Counted from the first letter of the stretch, positions 45,546 to 57,195 are shown. The stretch: DNA of 64,000 nucleotides from Triatoma infestans (GCA_011037195.1 JAAEAF010006130.1:17883-81882), one strand, 5' to 3'. A program made the numbers and translations. The notes: a model not told the origin generated them from the sequence alone.

Positions 45546-45640
45546 GAGTTGTATGTTTGTTTGTTTGTAGTAGCACGAACGGTTTTGTAAAAGGGCTTGT
45601 AAGAATATATGTTTAAGAGAGAAGTATTAGTAATAAGTAA
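45546..45640 (+). repeat. inverted repeat arm (partner 48086-48176)
   Basis: GAGTTGTATGTTTGTTTG, TAGTAGCACGAACGG and AAAAGGGCTTGTAAGAATAT followed by ATGTTTAAGAGAGAAGTA are mirrored at 48086-48176 with a few substitutions. Confidence 0.65.
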
Positions 45641-46080
45641 CACTGCTAACAATAAATATACTCTAATAAAATAATAACTACAAGTTATTTGCAAGATATT
45701 ATAAACTTATTAATATATTGTGAAACTGCCACTGATTTTTAGAGAACGATTCCTGAAGCAAGTGTTTTGGATTTGAAAGCAGAATACAGACTGTCCTAAG
45801 GAATGCTCTCTCTAACAAAACAGTTGGCCAAGTCGCATTGTATTAATTTAACGGATTTTTGTGCCTTTGTTTCCCTAATACCAATGACTTTCATTGTAGT
45901 ATACCTGGCTCTTTTCACTGCACTAGATACATTTAAAATATTAACAAAATTATATTTTTGATACTATAAAATATTCTAAACTATTTTTCAAAACTATTAT
46001 TTTTCCATTTCGTTCTTCCACTACATTATGTACTTCTTCTTGCTCTGTAAAAGATAGTAAATAATATATAAATAAAATTG

Positions 46081-47298
46081 CGCGGTGGCTTGGTTTAGGA
46101 AGACCAAAGAAGTATCGGTCAGGAGAACTCTTGACAAGGTACAGCGACTCGCATGCTTAGGCATGACGGGGGCTATGAGGACTTGCCCCACCGCCGTGAT
46201 TGAGGTTATTCTCAATCTGTCACCTTTGCACCTAGTGGTGGAAAGGGCGGCGAAGGGGGCCCTTTTTAGGATCTCTAGGGGTGGTGCAGGAGGGGAGGGA
46301 TGGCTGGGGGTTAGAGAGTTGGTATTCTCACCTTTGGGCTCCCTCATCTGGCACCTCCCTAGGGATGGTATGAGTCAAGAAGTACAGCTTCACTAAAAAT
46401 TTTTCGTCGAGGCTAGGCACCAAAAGCGAGTGGAGCGAGGGATCCGCTCTGTTGGGCATCAAGGAACATGCCATTAAATGGTACACGGATGGGTCGAAGA
46501 CCCTCGAGGGGACTGGGGCGGGGGTGGTTGGTCCAAGGATCAAGCACTCGGAACCCATGGGTAAATTTCCCAGCATCTTCCAGGCGGAGGTATACGCTAT
46601 TGGAAGATGTGTTCAATTCAACCTCGATAGGGGATACAGGAATCAGGAGATTGTAATCCTTTCTGATAGTCAAGCAGCCATTGGAGCTCTGGGTGCACCA
46701 GTTATTAACTCTAAAATGGTTTGGGAATGCCTAGATAAACTTAACGATCTGGGCAGCAGGAACAAAGTTGCACTCTGGTGGGTACCGGGGCATGTTGGCA
46801 TTGAAGGGAATGAGATGGCCGACGCCCTGGCCAAGATAGGCGCTATGACCCCACTTCTGGGGCCGGAACCTTTTTGTGGGATTAGCGACCAGTTTCTGTT
46901 GGAGGAACTTAGGAAGGAGGAGTTGACGAAGAGATCTCAACTCTGGTACTCCCTCCCCGGGTTGCGGCAGGCCAAGATCTGCTTGGGAAATTATAACCAA
47001 CGGAGGTCGGAGGCCTGCATTGGATTGAGCAAGAACAAGCTCCGCCAACTTACGGGTTTCCTCACGGGGCATTGCCGACTTAGAGGACACCTGGTGAAGC
47101 TGGGTTTGGAAAGTGACAGCTCATGCAGATTCTGTGGGGAGTTGGAGAAACTCCACTACATCTCCTATCAGACTGCGAGGCTGCCACTCAGAGAAGGTTT
47201 AGGACAGCTACCAGGTGGAGGAGGGAGACATAGCCTCTCTAGAGCCCGTCAGGGTATTAGGATTCCTCAGGGATCTTAACCTGTTGGAGGTGTTGTAG
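46081..47298 (+). pseudogene. LINE ORF2 3' half with RNase H domain (I/R1/LOA group)
   Basis: Two main frames are joined by a shift near 46397-46452. The first (from 46085) encodes the post-RT connection: RRTLDKVQRLACLGMTGAMR, PTAVIEVILNLSPLHLVVER. It ends at a stop near 46394. The second (46452-47279) carries RNase H type I with its four acidic positions visible: WYTDGSK, FQAEVYAI, ILSDSQAAIG and WWVPGHVGIEGNEMADALAK. It is followed by the Cys knuckle CRFCGELEKLHYI, with the last part DCEAATQRRF and a C-terminus GFLRDLNLLEVL recoverable in other frames up to a stop at 47296-47298. The reverse transcriptase core is missing. RNase H would degrade the RNA strand of the cDNA hybrid in a complete element. 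Notably GC-rich compared with its surroundings. Confidence 0.85.
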
Positions 47299-47407
47299 AA
47301 CGGATATTCAATTGGATATCCGTTCGGGTGCTATGGGCATAGCACTAGACCTGATCAAGGTCGCACTGCGTTGGCCCCCTTACTAAAAAAAAAAAAAAAA
47401 AAAAAAA
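47298..47407 (+). mobile_element. LINE 3' UTR with stem-loop and poly(A)
   Basis: A perfect 10-bp stem, GAACGGATAT (47298-47307) with ATATCCGTTC (47316-47325), encloses an 8-base loop immediately after the stop codon. About 60 bp later the element ends in a poly(A) tract at 47385-47407. Stem-loops in LINE 3' UTRs are often what the reverse transcriptase recognises. Confidence 0.75.
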
Positions 47408-47700
47408 TTACACTGTACGAGGAAATAATACGATCGTAAGAAAGTTTTGAAATTTTGATTTGTCTCAGGGAAATACACATAGTTTGAGGTCCCCTAAGCA
47501 TAAAATATATGTTTTTAACCAAAGATAAATATAAATATCGTGTGTTTTTTGTAAACAAAATATCTCAAAAACTAAAACTCACTGGAAAACTCAAACTTCG
47601 ATATTATTCTGTTTAGTACCCCACCAGTGATTCATCTGTCAGTAAAGTTTTGGTCATGCTTCATCAAATACGATTCTACAGCATGAATAGCTTTCTGAGT
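47408..47700 (+). repeat. family X element, left part
   Basis: TACACTGTACGAGGAAATAA, TACGATCGTAAGAAAGTTTT, CTCAGGGAAATACACATAG, GAGGTCCCCTAAGCATAAAA and ATATCTCAAAAACTAAAACT correspond to the X left half. It directly follows the LINE poly(A). A matching right end lies at 48310-48385. Confidence 0.6.
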
Positions 47701-48085
47701 TATACTATTTCTCTGAGAGGTACTGATAGACTTCAAAATATATTTAATTTGAAAAAATCAAAAATATCAAGAATATGTGACAATTCCCTTGCAAAAGAAC
47801 ATTTCAGGTAGAAGACCACTATTGTCTTTTAGAGTTCATGAACTTGATAGCATTGTCCTACCCCTTCTTCCAACAGGGGAGGATTTGAACGAACAATTAG
47901 AAGACATTCTTGTCAAGACAGTTTTGTTGTAGGCACCAAAGAGAACACCCCAGGACTGTGCCAGTTTTAAGTTATTACAAGAGTTTACTCCAACAAAATT
48001 CAGTAAAATTAATTAATATTGCTGTGTTACTGAATAGCATTTAAATATCTTTAAAGAATATCTTTAATTTAATCTACCAGCGTTT

Positions 48086-48176
48086 TCTTAATTATTCTTA
48101 TTACTTCTCTCTTAAACATATATACTTACAAGCCCTTTTACTAAACCGCTCGTACTACTACAAACATACAACACAA
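48086..48176 (-). repeat. inverted repeat arm (partner 45546-45640)
   Basis: TTACTTCTCTCTTAAACATA, TACTTACAAGCCCTTTTACT and CGTACTACTACAAACATACA are the reverse complement of the left arm. The pair encloses the LINE and an X fragment. Confidence 0.65.
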
Positions 48177-48309
48177 CATTGTACGCGCGTATTTTGGACT
48201 ACAGTTACCAAACTGCCGGTTACCAACTGTCTTGTTTCAGAACCATGTATGTATCGCCCGTCACCTCTATATATCTATTGAGTTAGGGTTACTGATCGCC
48301 TTGGAGTAA

Positions 48310-48385
48310 AAATTCAAATATCAAAGATAATTTGCCAAATTTATTACTGTAGTAAGAGAATGTCTTATGAGAATTTCACATCAGA
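48310..48385 (+). repeat. family X right-end fragment
   Basis: ATTTGCCAAATTTATTACTG, AGTAAGAGAATGTCTTATGA and GAATTTCACATCAGAT match the X right terminus, diverged. Confidence 0.55.
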
Positions 48386-50583
48386 TTTGTTTTTCTCAAA
48401 ATAGATTAAGTTTTGTACGTTAATCATTTCAAAAAATCTGTGAGAAGGTTAAGTATCTTATAATCAAGAGATAGATTAGACATCAACGTGTGATACCAAC
48501 TCCTTCTAGTACGAGTCGAATACGTATTTTGCAATTTTTTTTTTATTCATTTACTGAACAGAACAGGATGTTTCGATCTTATGAGTCATCTACGGCCTAA
48601 TTATTTATATTTAGTTCATCATGTTGTGTAGACAGTCTCAAAGAGTTTGTTTTATAATTCACATTCTTAGCAAAACACATTCTTAGCATATAAACAAAAT
48701 CAGTACTAAAAAAGATACTACAAATTTAACAAACTGTGCGTTTTGTTAATAGAAACAATTATGTGAAACAGGAAGAAAAAGAAAGTAAAGAAACTGAATC
48801 ATTTTATGTTAACTTTATGAATCAGAGTTATTTAAATAAAAAATAACATAATAATAAAACATAACACTACTATTTGTTTCATGAAGCTATGATAATAATG
48901 ATCGAATTGTAGGAACAACCCACTGTCATATAGAGGGCTACATTGTAGATGATATTCTGATCATTTGTGAATCAGTTTTCCATACCCAGTTATGTAATAA
49001 TTATTTTATTTTCATTAATTTCTCTTAGTTGTCTAAAAAGAGAAAGAATTGATTGCGGTATCTTTTTCAATTTGAATTTTTTCACTGGAAATATGTGATA
49101 TGAGTTTCCGTAAGAGCAATAGGTGGGCCTATATCGCAACCACTGAAGTTTCTCCTGAGTTGTGATTATTGGTCGATGAAATTCAGAGTGACTGGGATGA
49201 GAATTTTGGGCTAAAAGTTGATCCTGATACAGATTCAAGATTGATACTTTTAATAATGGATTTAAAACTACGTATCAAAAGTATTTTTTCCAACTTCTGC
49301 TTTGCCTTTGAGTCAGGAGGCGTAACACGATTTTTTTTCCTCCCATTTTGATTGAATAATTGGGAAAATGTTTCCACTTTACGAGAATGGCTCATGGCCT
49401 AAATGGCCAGGCGCCTAGACGAGTAATACCTTCTTTTGGTTTCCTATTCTTGCCAGGATGTTGTGGCAGTCCCATACTACACTTCATTTGATATTATATA
49501 AACGGTATTCCTGTTCTTGGAACTAAATTAAATTTTTATAATTGATATTTGTAATTTTAGAAACACTCAGGAAAGAAGAAAAAAAAAAATCAATGAAATG
49601 TTTGTTGGTGGCGCCCAAGTAATTAAAAATAATAATAATAATAATAATAAAACTGTCCCCCGTAGTCTTATCTAGATTTCATGAGAAAGATCAATCGCAA
49701 GCAATGTAGGCACCAGGCTGCGGGAAATGAAAGCATGACTAAGTGACGGCGGGGAGGAATCAGCGTGAGAGATTTTATGCAAAATATTATGTTAATTCAT
49801 ACAAAAAAAAAAAAAAAAAATGGTGCTTGCCAAACTGAGTATGTTTAGATAATATGTCACGCAAATATTTTTAATATTAAAATTGCCATATTATGTAGTT
49901 CATATATATTTTTTTTTTTAAGTTTTCGCAAAATTACTAATATCGCACTTATTGTACCTTCCTAGCGAACGAATGCCTTTTTTTTTGTATACTGGCATGT
50001 TTTGCAGCCAACACCGTTTTGAGAGCCGGGCGAATCTGGTCAGTTATGTATCTTCATTGACCAAAAAGAAATTATCATTTGTTATCATAGGATCATTTGT
50101 TATATATTCGTTTGCAAAGAAAACAGGACTTAAGGAAATGGGTAATTTTATTTAAGTATTCAGTAACCCATAAAGAAAAAAATGCTTTTCATTGAACTGA
50201 GAAAGAAATAAAATTAGAATAATTGTGTACCATAGCAATTTGACAGTAGGTTAAGCACACAGAGATTTTCATGGCACTCTACACTATATCCCTTAGGATG
50301 TTATAAAGGGATTACTATGATTTATACATGAGCAAGGATAGGATTTTAATCAGCTGCCTTAGGAAAGTCTGTGTAAAACCTAGTACCATCTAACTCTCAG
50401 CTTTACTTGTATTGTCAGTCAGGATTCTTATTGTAAGCCGAGTGCTGTGAAGATATCCATAGTTGGAAACTATACAGACCGTCTTCTGTCCTATGCCATA
50501 CCAATAATAGAGCTTCGGAACAACTTCAGGATATACAGGTGCCTAATTTAGCACCCTGGATTTTCAGGGACTTGGAATCCAGA
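48386..50583. other. unassigned AT-rich sequence
   Basis: A diverged X left-end block may lie at 49035-49105 (TTTTTTCACTGGAAATATG). An (AAT)n microsatellite is at about 49629-49650 and a poly(A) at 49803-49820. Frames at 49169-49351 and 49952-50155 show no domain. Confidence 0.4.
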
Positions 50584-50597
50584 TAAGAAGGATATTC

Positions 50598-51103
50598 TTC
50601 TTCTTCTTTCCCTATCTCCTTTGTGCCGTGAGGCGTGGAGAAGCAGTCCCAATCCAGCCCTTCCATCGGTCCCTATCCTGTGCCATCCTTCTTATCCCCG
50701 AAGAGATTTTCTGTCCGTTATTGAGGCCACTTTTATTTCTTTGAATCATTCATACATCAGACGGGTGATTGGCCCAGTGCTGAAGGCCGCTATATACCCG
50801 GGGACAACGGGTTCCCAACTGTTATTGGGTTGCCGGGAGTCCCTAGGTGAGCTGCCTTCTCTTCGACTTTGGAATCCCATCCACTCCCGCAGTTCAATAG
50901 CCGTACCGCTGGTCTCCAGCTCCGCCTTTTGGTTTGATGACATCGACGCCTCCGACAAATACTGTCTTCGGCCCCATGCCTCTACTGATAGCGCTGCTGC
51001 CCACCATCAGAGATGTTTTTCGACCTCTCGGTCTAGTCCTTTAGTCGCCTCTTACGACATCCTGGACGGTAGCGGGCCTATTCTAACCCCAGCCCGCAGG
51101 GGG
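50598..51103 (-). mobile_element. internally deleted RTE-like retroelement with target duplication
   Basis: A perfect 14-bp direct repeat, TAAGAAGGATATTC, flanks the element (50584-50597 and 51104-51117). On the minus strand it starts with a GC-rich leader containing GATGTCGTAAGAGGCGACTA, a motif recurring at 5' ends of invertebrate LINEs. An open frame of 70 residues follows (50746-50958; MSSNQKAELETSGTAIELRE onward), then a short segment encoding RRMAQDRDRWKGWIGTAS before a stop. The MAQDRxRW box normally ends RTE-type ORF2. The element closes with an AAGAAGAAGAA tail. The endonuclease and reverse transcriptase are absent, so the copy joins 5' and 3' ends, about 506 bp. It would depend on a full-length partner. 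Confidence 0.75.
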
Positions 51104-51120
51104 TAAGAAGGATATTCCTA

Positions 51121-52549
51121 GAGCAAAATAGTTCTTTGAGTATTCCTTTGAGAACATTCTAGAATCGATTTAGAAATAAATGGATTTATTGTACACAAAG
51201 CAGAGTGACTATTCCAACGAATACAAACCATTTTTAAGTTTTACTTACTAAACCGCATATGCAAAATAAAGCGTAGTATTTTACACAAATCTGAACCTGA
51301 AAAATAGTGGCCCATTTTTCAAGAAGCATGAACAAGTGGAAATTCCGATCTTAAAAATAGATCGCAGCTCCAAATCTTCCATCCATTCAAGAACAATTCG
51401 AATAAAACCTGTAGTACTTGCCAGATGGGCCCAGTTTATCAGTCCACACTTCAAGAAAATCTTATCTTTAATAAGAATGGTTGAAAAATATATGTGTTTA
51501 GAAGGACAAATCTGTAATAGAGACTTATAGAAGTGACTCACAATAAATGATAATAAGTCTATGTCGCTTTCCTTGGCAGAAAAATCTGTCTGTTTAACCT
51601 TCCTACAGACTTTCCAATTAAATAGAATTTTTCACATTGGTTGAGGTCCATATATCGCTTTGATGTCTTCAGTGAACTGGGAATGGATCTTGGTGCTATG
51701 ACATATCAAAACTATTATTTACTAAGAACCTTCGATGTAATTTAGGTCACATTAAATATTACTTTCGCACAATGTACTCCAAAACCGTTTCTCTTTTCAT
51801 ATACATAACAAGTTTCTGATTATCTAGAATTACTGGCTATTTCAATAATTTACTATGAAATAGCCTATGGTAATATAAGTAATCAATAACACTAATTAAT
51901 GGTAAACTGTAATGAAATAGATTCATAACAATTAATTAATTTGATTGAAATTCTCATCATGTGAATTTGAATTATATACTCGCTCACCTACCGGCCAGCA
52001 GCCCTTGTGTTGTTATAGTATATATATAATTATATAAATGTGTGTGTGTGTATATAAGTAATATAATTGAAATATTCAATTTACAATAACGACTAAGAGG
52101 AACGACCGTCGGCACCTTTCCACTTCTACTTCAACAACTGTTATTACCCCTAGCTAATTCTGTTGTTAACTAACACAACTTCGTATGTAATTTACATAAT
52201 GTAACTATCGTGTATGTATACATACTTTGATTTTCTAAAAGTAATTTTAGGAAAATTGTCATTCTTTCACAAATATTCTTCAGTAACCCGGGAGGGAGGG
52301 GGTGAAGATATTCGCGTCCGAAATTGTTCTCACGTGCCCTCTAGATATCCAATAAAACGAATAACATCAATCGCCAGCGCAGGGTAGTCCTGTTTTACTG
52401 GGCCGCGCGACGCTGAATGGCTGAATAGCCGAAGTAGGGGGAAAAAACAATTATTCTTAACACTCCATTTTTGAATTAGAATGCTGCTATGTTGATGCTT
52501 TTTTTTTTTTTTTTAACGTCTGTGGGAGGGACAACGGTACGCTATTTAA
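51121..52549. other. unassigned sequence
   Basis: Paired frames at 51336-51530 (plus) and 51281-51541 (minus) overlap almost completely and match nothing known to me. A short (GT)n tract lies near 52038-52050. Confidence 0.4.
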
Positions 52550-52743
52550 AGCTCAGCTTAGCCTTCGGGCTAATGTTCGCAGCCTTCGGGCAGTATTCTT
52601 TCCTTACAGACAATACTGCCCTTCACCGGACAGTGAGCTTTAGCAGTAGCTCTAAGTGCAGTCAAATCTAAAGGCACACAGGTAGGCCTCGCGGATCTCC
52701 GCTTTGCTGGTCCACTGCAGTCCCACTGAGCTAATCTAGCCCG
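52550..52743 (-). repeat. SINE with S1 central domain and a third tRNA-like head
   Basis: On the minus strand: GGGCTAGATTAGCTCAGTGG (box-A-like), GGACCAGCAAAGCGGAG, a decayed box B, CTTTAGATTTGACTGC, GCTCACTGTCCGGTGAAGG, GCAGTATTGTCTG, ATACTGCCCGAAGGC. The central GCTCACTGTCCGGTGA block and the paired CTGTCC/CTGCCC hairpin are shared with S1. Head and 3' tail differ. Confidence 0.75.
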
Positions 52744-53880
52744 ATTTTACGGGCTTAAAGTTCACAAAATATGTAACTCTGATGAAGTGTCTAAGTGGTT
52801 GCTATTGCCATCGACAATATCTGCTGGTAGTTAGTGCCACGTTGTTCCCGAATGAACATATAGGCTTTATCCTACTTTATGCCAAAATAGTGTAAGTAAG
52901 CTAAATGTGTATGCGTAAAATATGTGGCGGTAAATGTGTGTGGGGGGGGGGGGAATGCTAATTTAAATTATTTTTCATAATGAACGTATATTGGACGTGA
53001 ACATAGTGACACAGCGACCTGGTCTCTCCCCCTACTAACAACGTCTATATGTTTGTATATATTATACATATATATATATATATATTTACAAGAGGAGTTG
53101 AGTCTATTCCTGCCTTAGCTAATAAGGCTTCTAACAAGACAGGATTATGTTGTGTATAATACATGAGCCTCATACAGAATCTGTGAGTGAAGTTACTTGC
53201 TGCTTGCTGTATACCACACCATCCTCCTACCTAACCTATCTAACTCTTCCTCACTCCATGTATGTATGTTGTGGTATGGTATCACGTATGCCAAGTCTGC
53301 CACTTTAGAATGCCCTAGTTCTAAATATCACCTTTTCTGATTTTGATAGTTTCCTAACCTGTCACCGTATACCATTTATTCATTTAATTTCCTTATAAAC
53401 AAATGAGCTCTTTTATTATTTATTTAATTTAACTTCATTTTCTTATTCTATTCCTTAATTATATTATATATGCTAGCGGTAACTTAAAATTACGTTGCCT
53501 AAAAACTATTTAGCCATAAACAAACAAAGCACAAATATCTCCCTCCGATTTATTACCTAATTTTTGTGACCTTAGAAAATTTTTCTAAGTTAATCTTGTT
53601 TCCTTGGCTCAGTTTATTAAAAACAAAAAAAAAAATAAATAAAGAAAACATAATTTTCCATTATAAGCCCTGTTTGTAGGACGAAGAAAGGCCTAATTTA
53701 ATTTGCAACTTTGGCAGAAGGTTGTTGGTTAAATTAATAACTAAATCTGGTGAGGAATATTCTTACAACTTTCACTAATTGCAATGTTCACATTTTTAAC
53801 TCAAAAATCGTCACAAATGTTGTATCCTCAATCGTAGGGGATTGGATTTGTGATCATTAAAATAAAGCAAACCTTCTTCT
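52744..53880. other. unassigned AT-rich sequence
   Basis: A G-run at 52941-52953 and a (TA)n tract near 53068-53086 are the only clear features. Confidence 0.4.
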
Positions 53881-53885
53881 TTTCA

Positions 53886-53922
53886 GCCAACTTTTCGGCA
53901 AATTTATTTTGCCTTCCTCTAG
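53886..53922 (-). repeat. hammerhead-like motif (degraded)
   Basis: On the minus strand: AGAGGAAGGCAAAATAAATT then TGCCGAAAAGTTGGC. A GGCAAA/TTTGCC stem is perfect, but box 1 and the GAAAC box are each one or two bases off. It is adjacent to the 3' end of the LINE relic at 53930. Confidence 0.35.
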
Positions 53923-53929
53923 GCGAATT

Positions 53930-54510
53930 CTAACAACAATCATACTTAGTTTTTTCTTACTTTTATTGGCGTTTCTCAATGTAAGGTTGCCATCAAGTCA
54001 CTTCTTCCCACCAAAATTCCCTATCCAGCTAATCTCCATCTCTCACACCTTTTCCAGCCATCATTTCTTCAATCTCCTCTTCACATCTTCTTGCCGGTCT
54101 ATCCCTTCCTTTTGTTTCCTGGGAGGATCCACTTTCTCATCTTATCTGGCAGTCTTCCTTTCTGCATTCTTCTAAGATGTCCATACTGATTTCTTTTTAT
54201 CAAATCTTTCTTCCATTGTTTCCTTAATGTCCATCTCCTTTATTTTCTTCGTTGTATCGACTTTAGTCTTTTACCAGCATTTTTTTCAGTACTCTTTCTC
54301 TATTCACCTACACCTTTGCGCAGATTCTTCGTGAAGTGGTCCATGTTTCAGCCCCCTAGCACAATAAAAAATTCGTTTTTTTTATTCTCATTGGATAAAA
54401 TCCTATTGCACAGAACTTTGTGAAGCTTCTTCACTCCTTTGCGGGCTTGTTCACTCCTTCTTTGTACCTCTTCTTCATATTCTCCCACTTCTTCCAATTG
54501 CAGAGTATAT
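53930..54510 (-). pseudogene. LINE ORF2 C-terminal relic
   Basis: In broken minus-strand frames one reads LQLEEVGEYEEEVQRRSEQA (from the QxxEEVxxxKYLG region), a degraded connection, then QYGHLRRMQKGRLPDKMRKW and, across frames, EEEIEEMMAGKGVRDGD with LDREFWW. The (W)YGHLRRM...RLPxK...EEIEEMM...DREFW order is the usual C-terminal region of one LINE group after the reverse transcriptase. There are many stops and frameshifts and no catalytic residue. The clade is uncertain (R4- or L1-like tails are similar). Confidence 0.6.
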
Positions 54511-54719
54511 GATCGTCATAACCGATCGTTAATTTTCCATGAAAAATATTCTAAATAAAAATGAAAGGTCCATATTTGTATGTCAGTCAGTATAACATTT
54601 TCTCTTCATCTTTGAGATCGATATAAATTCCTCTAAATCTTCTTTTTCACGAATTCAATTTTTTTTCGTAATTTATTAGAACCATGCGCATTGTGCTTTA
54701 TAAGTGAATACTTTAAAGA

Positions 54720-55450
54720 AAGAAAAGTTTATTATGCCCTGGGACCTATGTCCCTTAAGAGCAAAAAAGAAATTTACATCTCGTAAAATATAATACAATA
54801 ATCACTCTCTGATCTAATTAAATTAAATAAATATAAAATAAATTTCTGCTAGTTGTTAACATTAATATTACATAAAACTATTTACAATAACTATATACAG
54901 ATGTAAAACTAAAATTAATACTACTAATAAATAGAAATAATATTAATAACAATTAGTAAAAACTTAATTTCTCCTGAACTTTGCAAATAAATAATTATAA
55001 AAATAAAATTTAAAACTAAAAAATGTTTTCTTGCTAGTCATGTCTATAGGTAAGTCGGTCCATAGTTTACTAGCAGTAACGTTAAAGGAATTGTGATATG
55101 TTGCAGTCCTGTAAGGTTGTATGTAAAGTCTAGTGTCAACAGTCCTTGTAGTTCGTAAGTCCAGTGCAGCTTTTACCGAAAATATCTCCGCGAGATATTT
55201 TGGTATTTGTAATTTGAACAACTGATAAATAAAATTGCCAGTAAAATACCTTCTGCGGTACTCAACATTAAACCAGTTTAAACTATGGTAATGTGTAGTT
55301 ATGTGGCCATCTTTTCTAACATTTAATATAAATCCGGATGCAGGAGTTAAGTGTTCTTTGTAATTTTGAATTCAATTCGGAGGTTAGATCATTATAAACT
55401 ATGCAACTATAATCAAAATACGGAAATATTTTAATATTTTAAAGGTAGAA
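54720..55450 (-). pseudogene. LINE reverse transcriptase thumb and C-terminus, decayed
   Basis: The minus strand, in shifting frames: FPYFDYSCIVYNDLTSELNS, KLQRTLNSCIRFILNVRKDG, HITTHYHSLNWFNVEYRRRY, and then the clean frame 54964-55221 with TRTVDTRLYIQPYRTATYHN, SFNVTASKLWTDLPIDMTSK, ending at a stop near 54964. FDYxxIVYNDL...LQRxxNSCIRF...HIT is the thumb of a CR1/Jockey-type reverse transcriptase, and the YRTATYHNSFNVTASKLWTDLP tail follows. The 3' UTR extends to about 54720 (TTATTATGCCCTGGGACC). Catalytic palm absent. Confidence 0.75.
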
Positions 55451-55904
55451 CTTGAAAGATTTCAGGAGGAACGATAAACAATATTTCTAACGATTATTCT
55501 TGTTTTTATTTTAAATAAAGACTGGTTTATATAAATGGCCAGAGCTTAAAATACTTCTTCTGTTTAACTGCTTGAAGGGAAGGTAATCTAGGAAACATGT
55601 TCCCAGCTTTTCTTCTAAAACTATTCATAAGAATATTACATTATTCAATAGAAAAGTAATGAATGCAGTTTTGAAAAGGAATGAACTTTTGAATGTTTCC
55701 GGTTGATATAACTGTTCGCAAAAATCTGTTGGCCTTGAAAAGGATTCAGTAATAACCGAAAATGGTTGCCAAAAAATAAATAAACTCACAATATCCTGTA
55801 TTTTTTTTTTTTATCGATTAAATGTAGAGTTCACAACATTGAGTTACTACAAGAATTTATTGTACATACAAAGGTAGCATGTATCTACCTGTCCATCATC
55901 CACT

Positions 55905-56140
55905 ATAACCCTGGGAATTCCTGGAACTTAACCAAACCATTGATGCTAGCGTATACTGTCAGTAGGTGGACATTCTGCGAACAACATTGGAATCGAAGCG
56001 GCCATGCTTTGCCAAGAAGTCATCATCCACTATAACGCCAGGCTCAACGATACTGTTAGCATGCGTCGAAAATTAATGGAATTTTAGTTTGGAGGTTTTC
56101 CCCACACTCGGATTGTGCTTTTATTATGTGGATAGTTGGC
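55905..56140 (+). pseudogene. mariner transposase fragment (C-terminal half)
   Basis: WEFLELNQTIDASVYCQ, VDILRTTLESKRP and, in a shifted frame, HYNARLNDTVSMRRKLMEF correspond to the mariner segment between the first and second catalytic Asp (WELLxxNQTINADVYCQQLD, HDNARPH). The nucleotide sequence is nearly the same as 56820-57010 of the adjacent copy. The Asp of HDN is changed to Tyr. Both ends are lost. Confidence 0.75.
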
Positions 56141-56196
56141 TACGTAATCGGGATAATGTTAGAGCGTTGGTGAAGGTGATTAGATAGAATATTGGG

Positions 56197-57195
56197 ACGG
56201 TGGAATTAAGACTGATAAGGAACAGATCAGGCACTGTTTACTTTACGAGTTCGATATAGGTAGTAGTGCGATCGCAGCTTGCCTCAAATACGTTTAATAT
56301 ATGAAAAAGCTGCAGTTGACGATAGTAAATGTCGACGATGATTTGAGGGTGGACGTTCGATGAAAATTAGAGACGGAGACAGAAGCAGTCAAGTTCAGCT
56401 ACGGGTCATCATTCTTTTCCAACGAGAAACTTGACCAAGCCATAAGAAACAGTCCGAATCCGACGGTTAAGAAGTTAGCACAAATCTTCCAGAAACACGG
56501 AACAACAGTTCGGGAACGCCGGGTTTCAGCACAAAGTTTCATCGTTGGGTTCCACATCAGTTGAGCCAAATCAACAAATGAGGCGCTAATCGCGACCTGT
56601 ATTTCCTTGTTTTCTTAGTACAAAAATGACCCGTTCTTGGTATCATGGCTGCGGGAGATGAGAAGTGGGTTATGTTTCGGTAGGTAGTCGAAGGACTGTA
56701 TGTTGTCGCATTTCTTAACCGCCCCTTTGACGGTCAAACCCATAATTCCACCAAAAAAGTTTTGTTTATGGTATATCAAAAGATCTCTGAACTGGGACCT
56801 CAGTAGGTCTCTTTCAAAAGAACCCTGGGAATTCCTTGAACCTTACCAAGCCATTGATGCTAGCTTATACTGTCAATAGGTGGACATTCTGCGAGCAACA
56901 TTGGGATCGAAGCGGCCACGCTACAATGCCTGGCCCAATGAGCTGTGAGCACGCGTCTAAAATAATTAATAGAATTTGTTTGGCGGTTTTTCTCCACCCA
57001 TGCAATTCTTCTGACTTGGCCCTTATAGACTACTATCGAATTTGCGATCTACAGAACTCTACCGTAATGATGTGGAGTCTGCCTTATAACAGTTCTTCAA
57101 CTCCAAACTCAGGGCATTTGTCTGCCTGGAACCCATCTCCTACCAGGAAAATTGCAAGAGGTTATTGATAGCAATGGAGATTATGCAAAGACTTA
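56197..57195 (+). pseudogene. mariner-family transposase, full-length relic
   Basis: The order of a mariner transposase is readable across frames: N-terminal helix-turn-helix KTDKEQIRHCLLYEFDIGSS, LDQAIRNSPNPTVKKLAQIF, HGTTVRERR, HRWVPHQLSQIN (WVPHxL linker), AAGDEKWVMFR with the first catalytic Asp at 56657-56659, a degraded KKVLF segment, WEFLEPYQAIDASLYCQ, and the C-terminus LQQFFNSKLRAF ending VIDSNGDYAKT at a stop at 57193-57195. The HDN region carries a deletion relative to the fragment at 55905-56140. Numerous stops and frameshifts make it non-functional. Terminal inverted repeats were not identified. Confidence 0.8.

Noticed and set aside
50621..51106. 161-residue plus-strand open frame
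   Set aside because: It is the antisense shadow of the RTE-like element read on the minus strand. The minus strand carries the recognisable leader, start and MAQDRDRW end.
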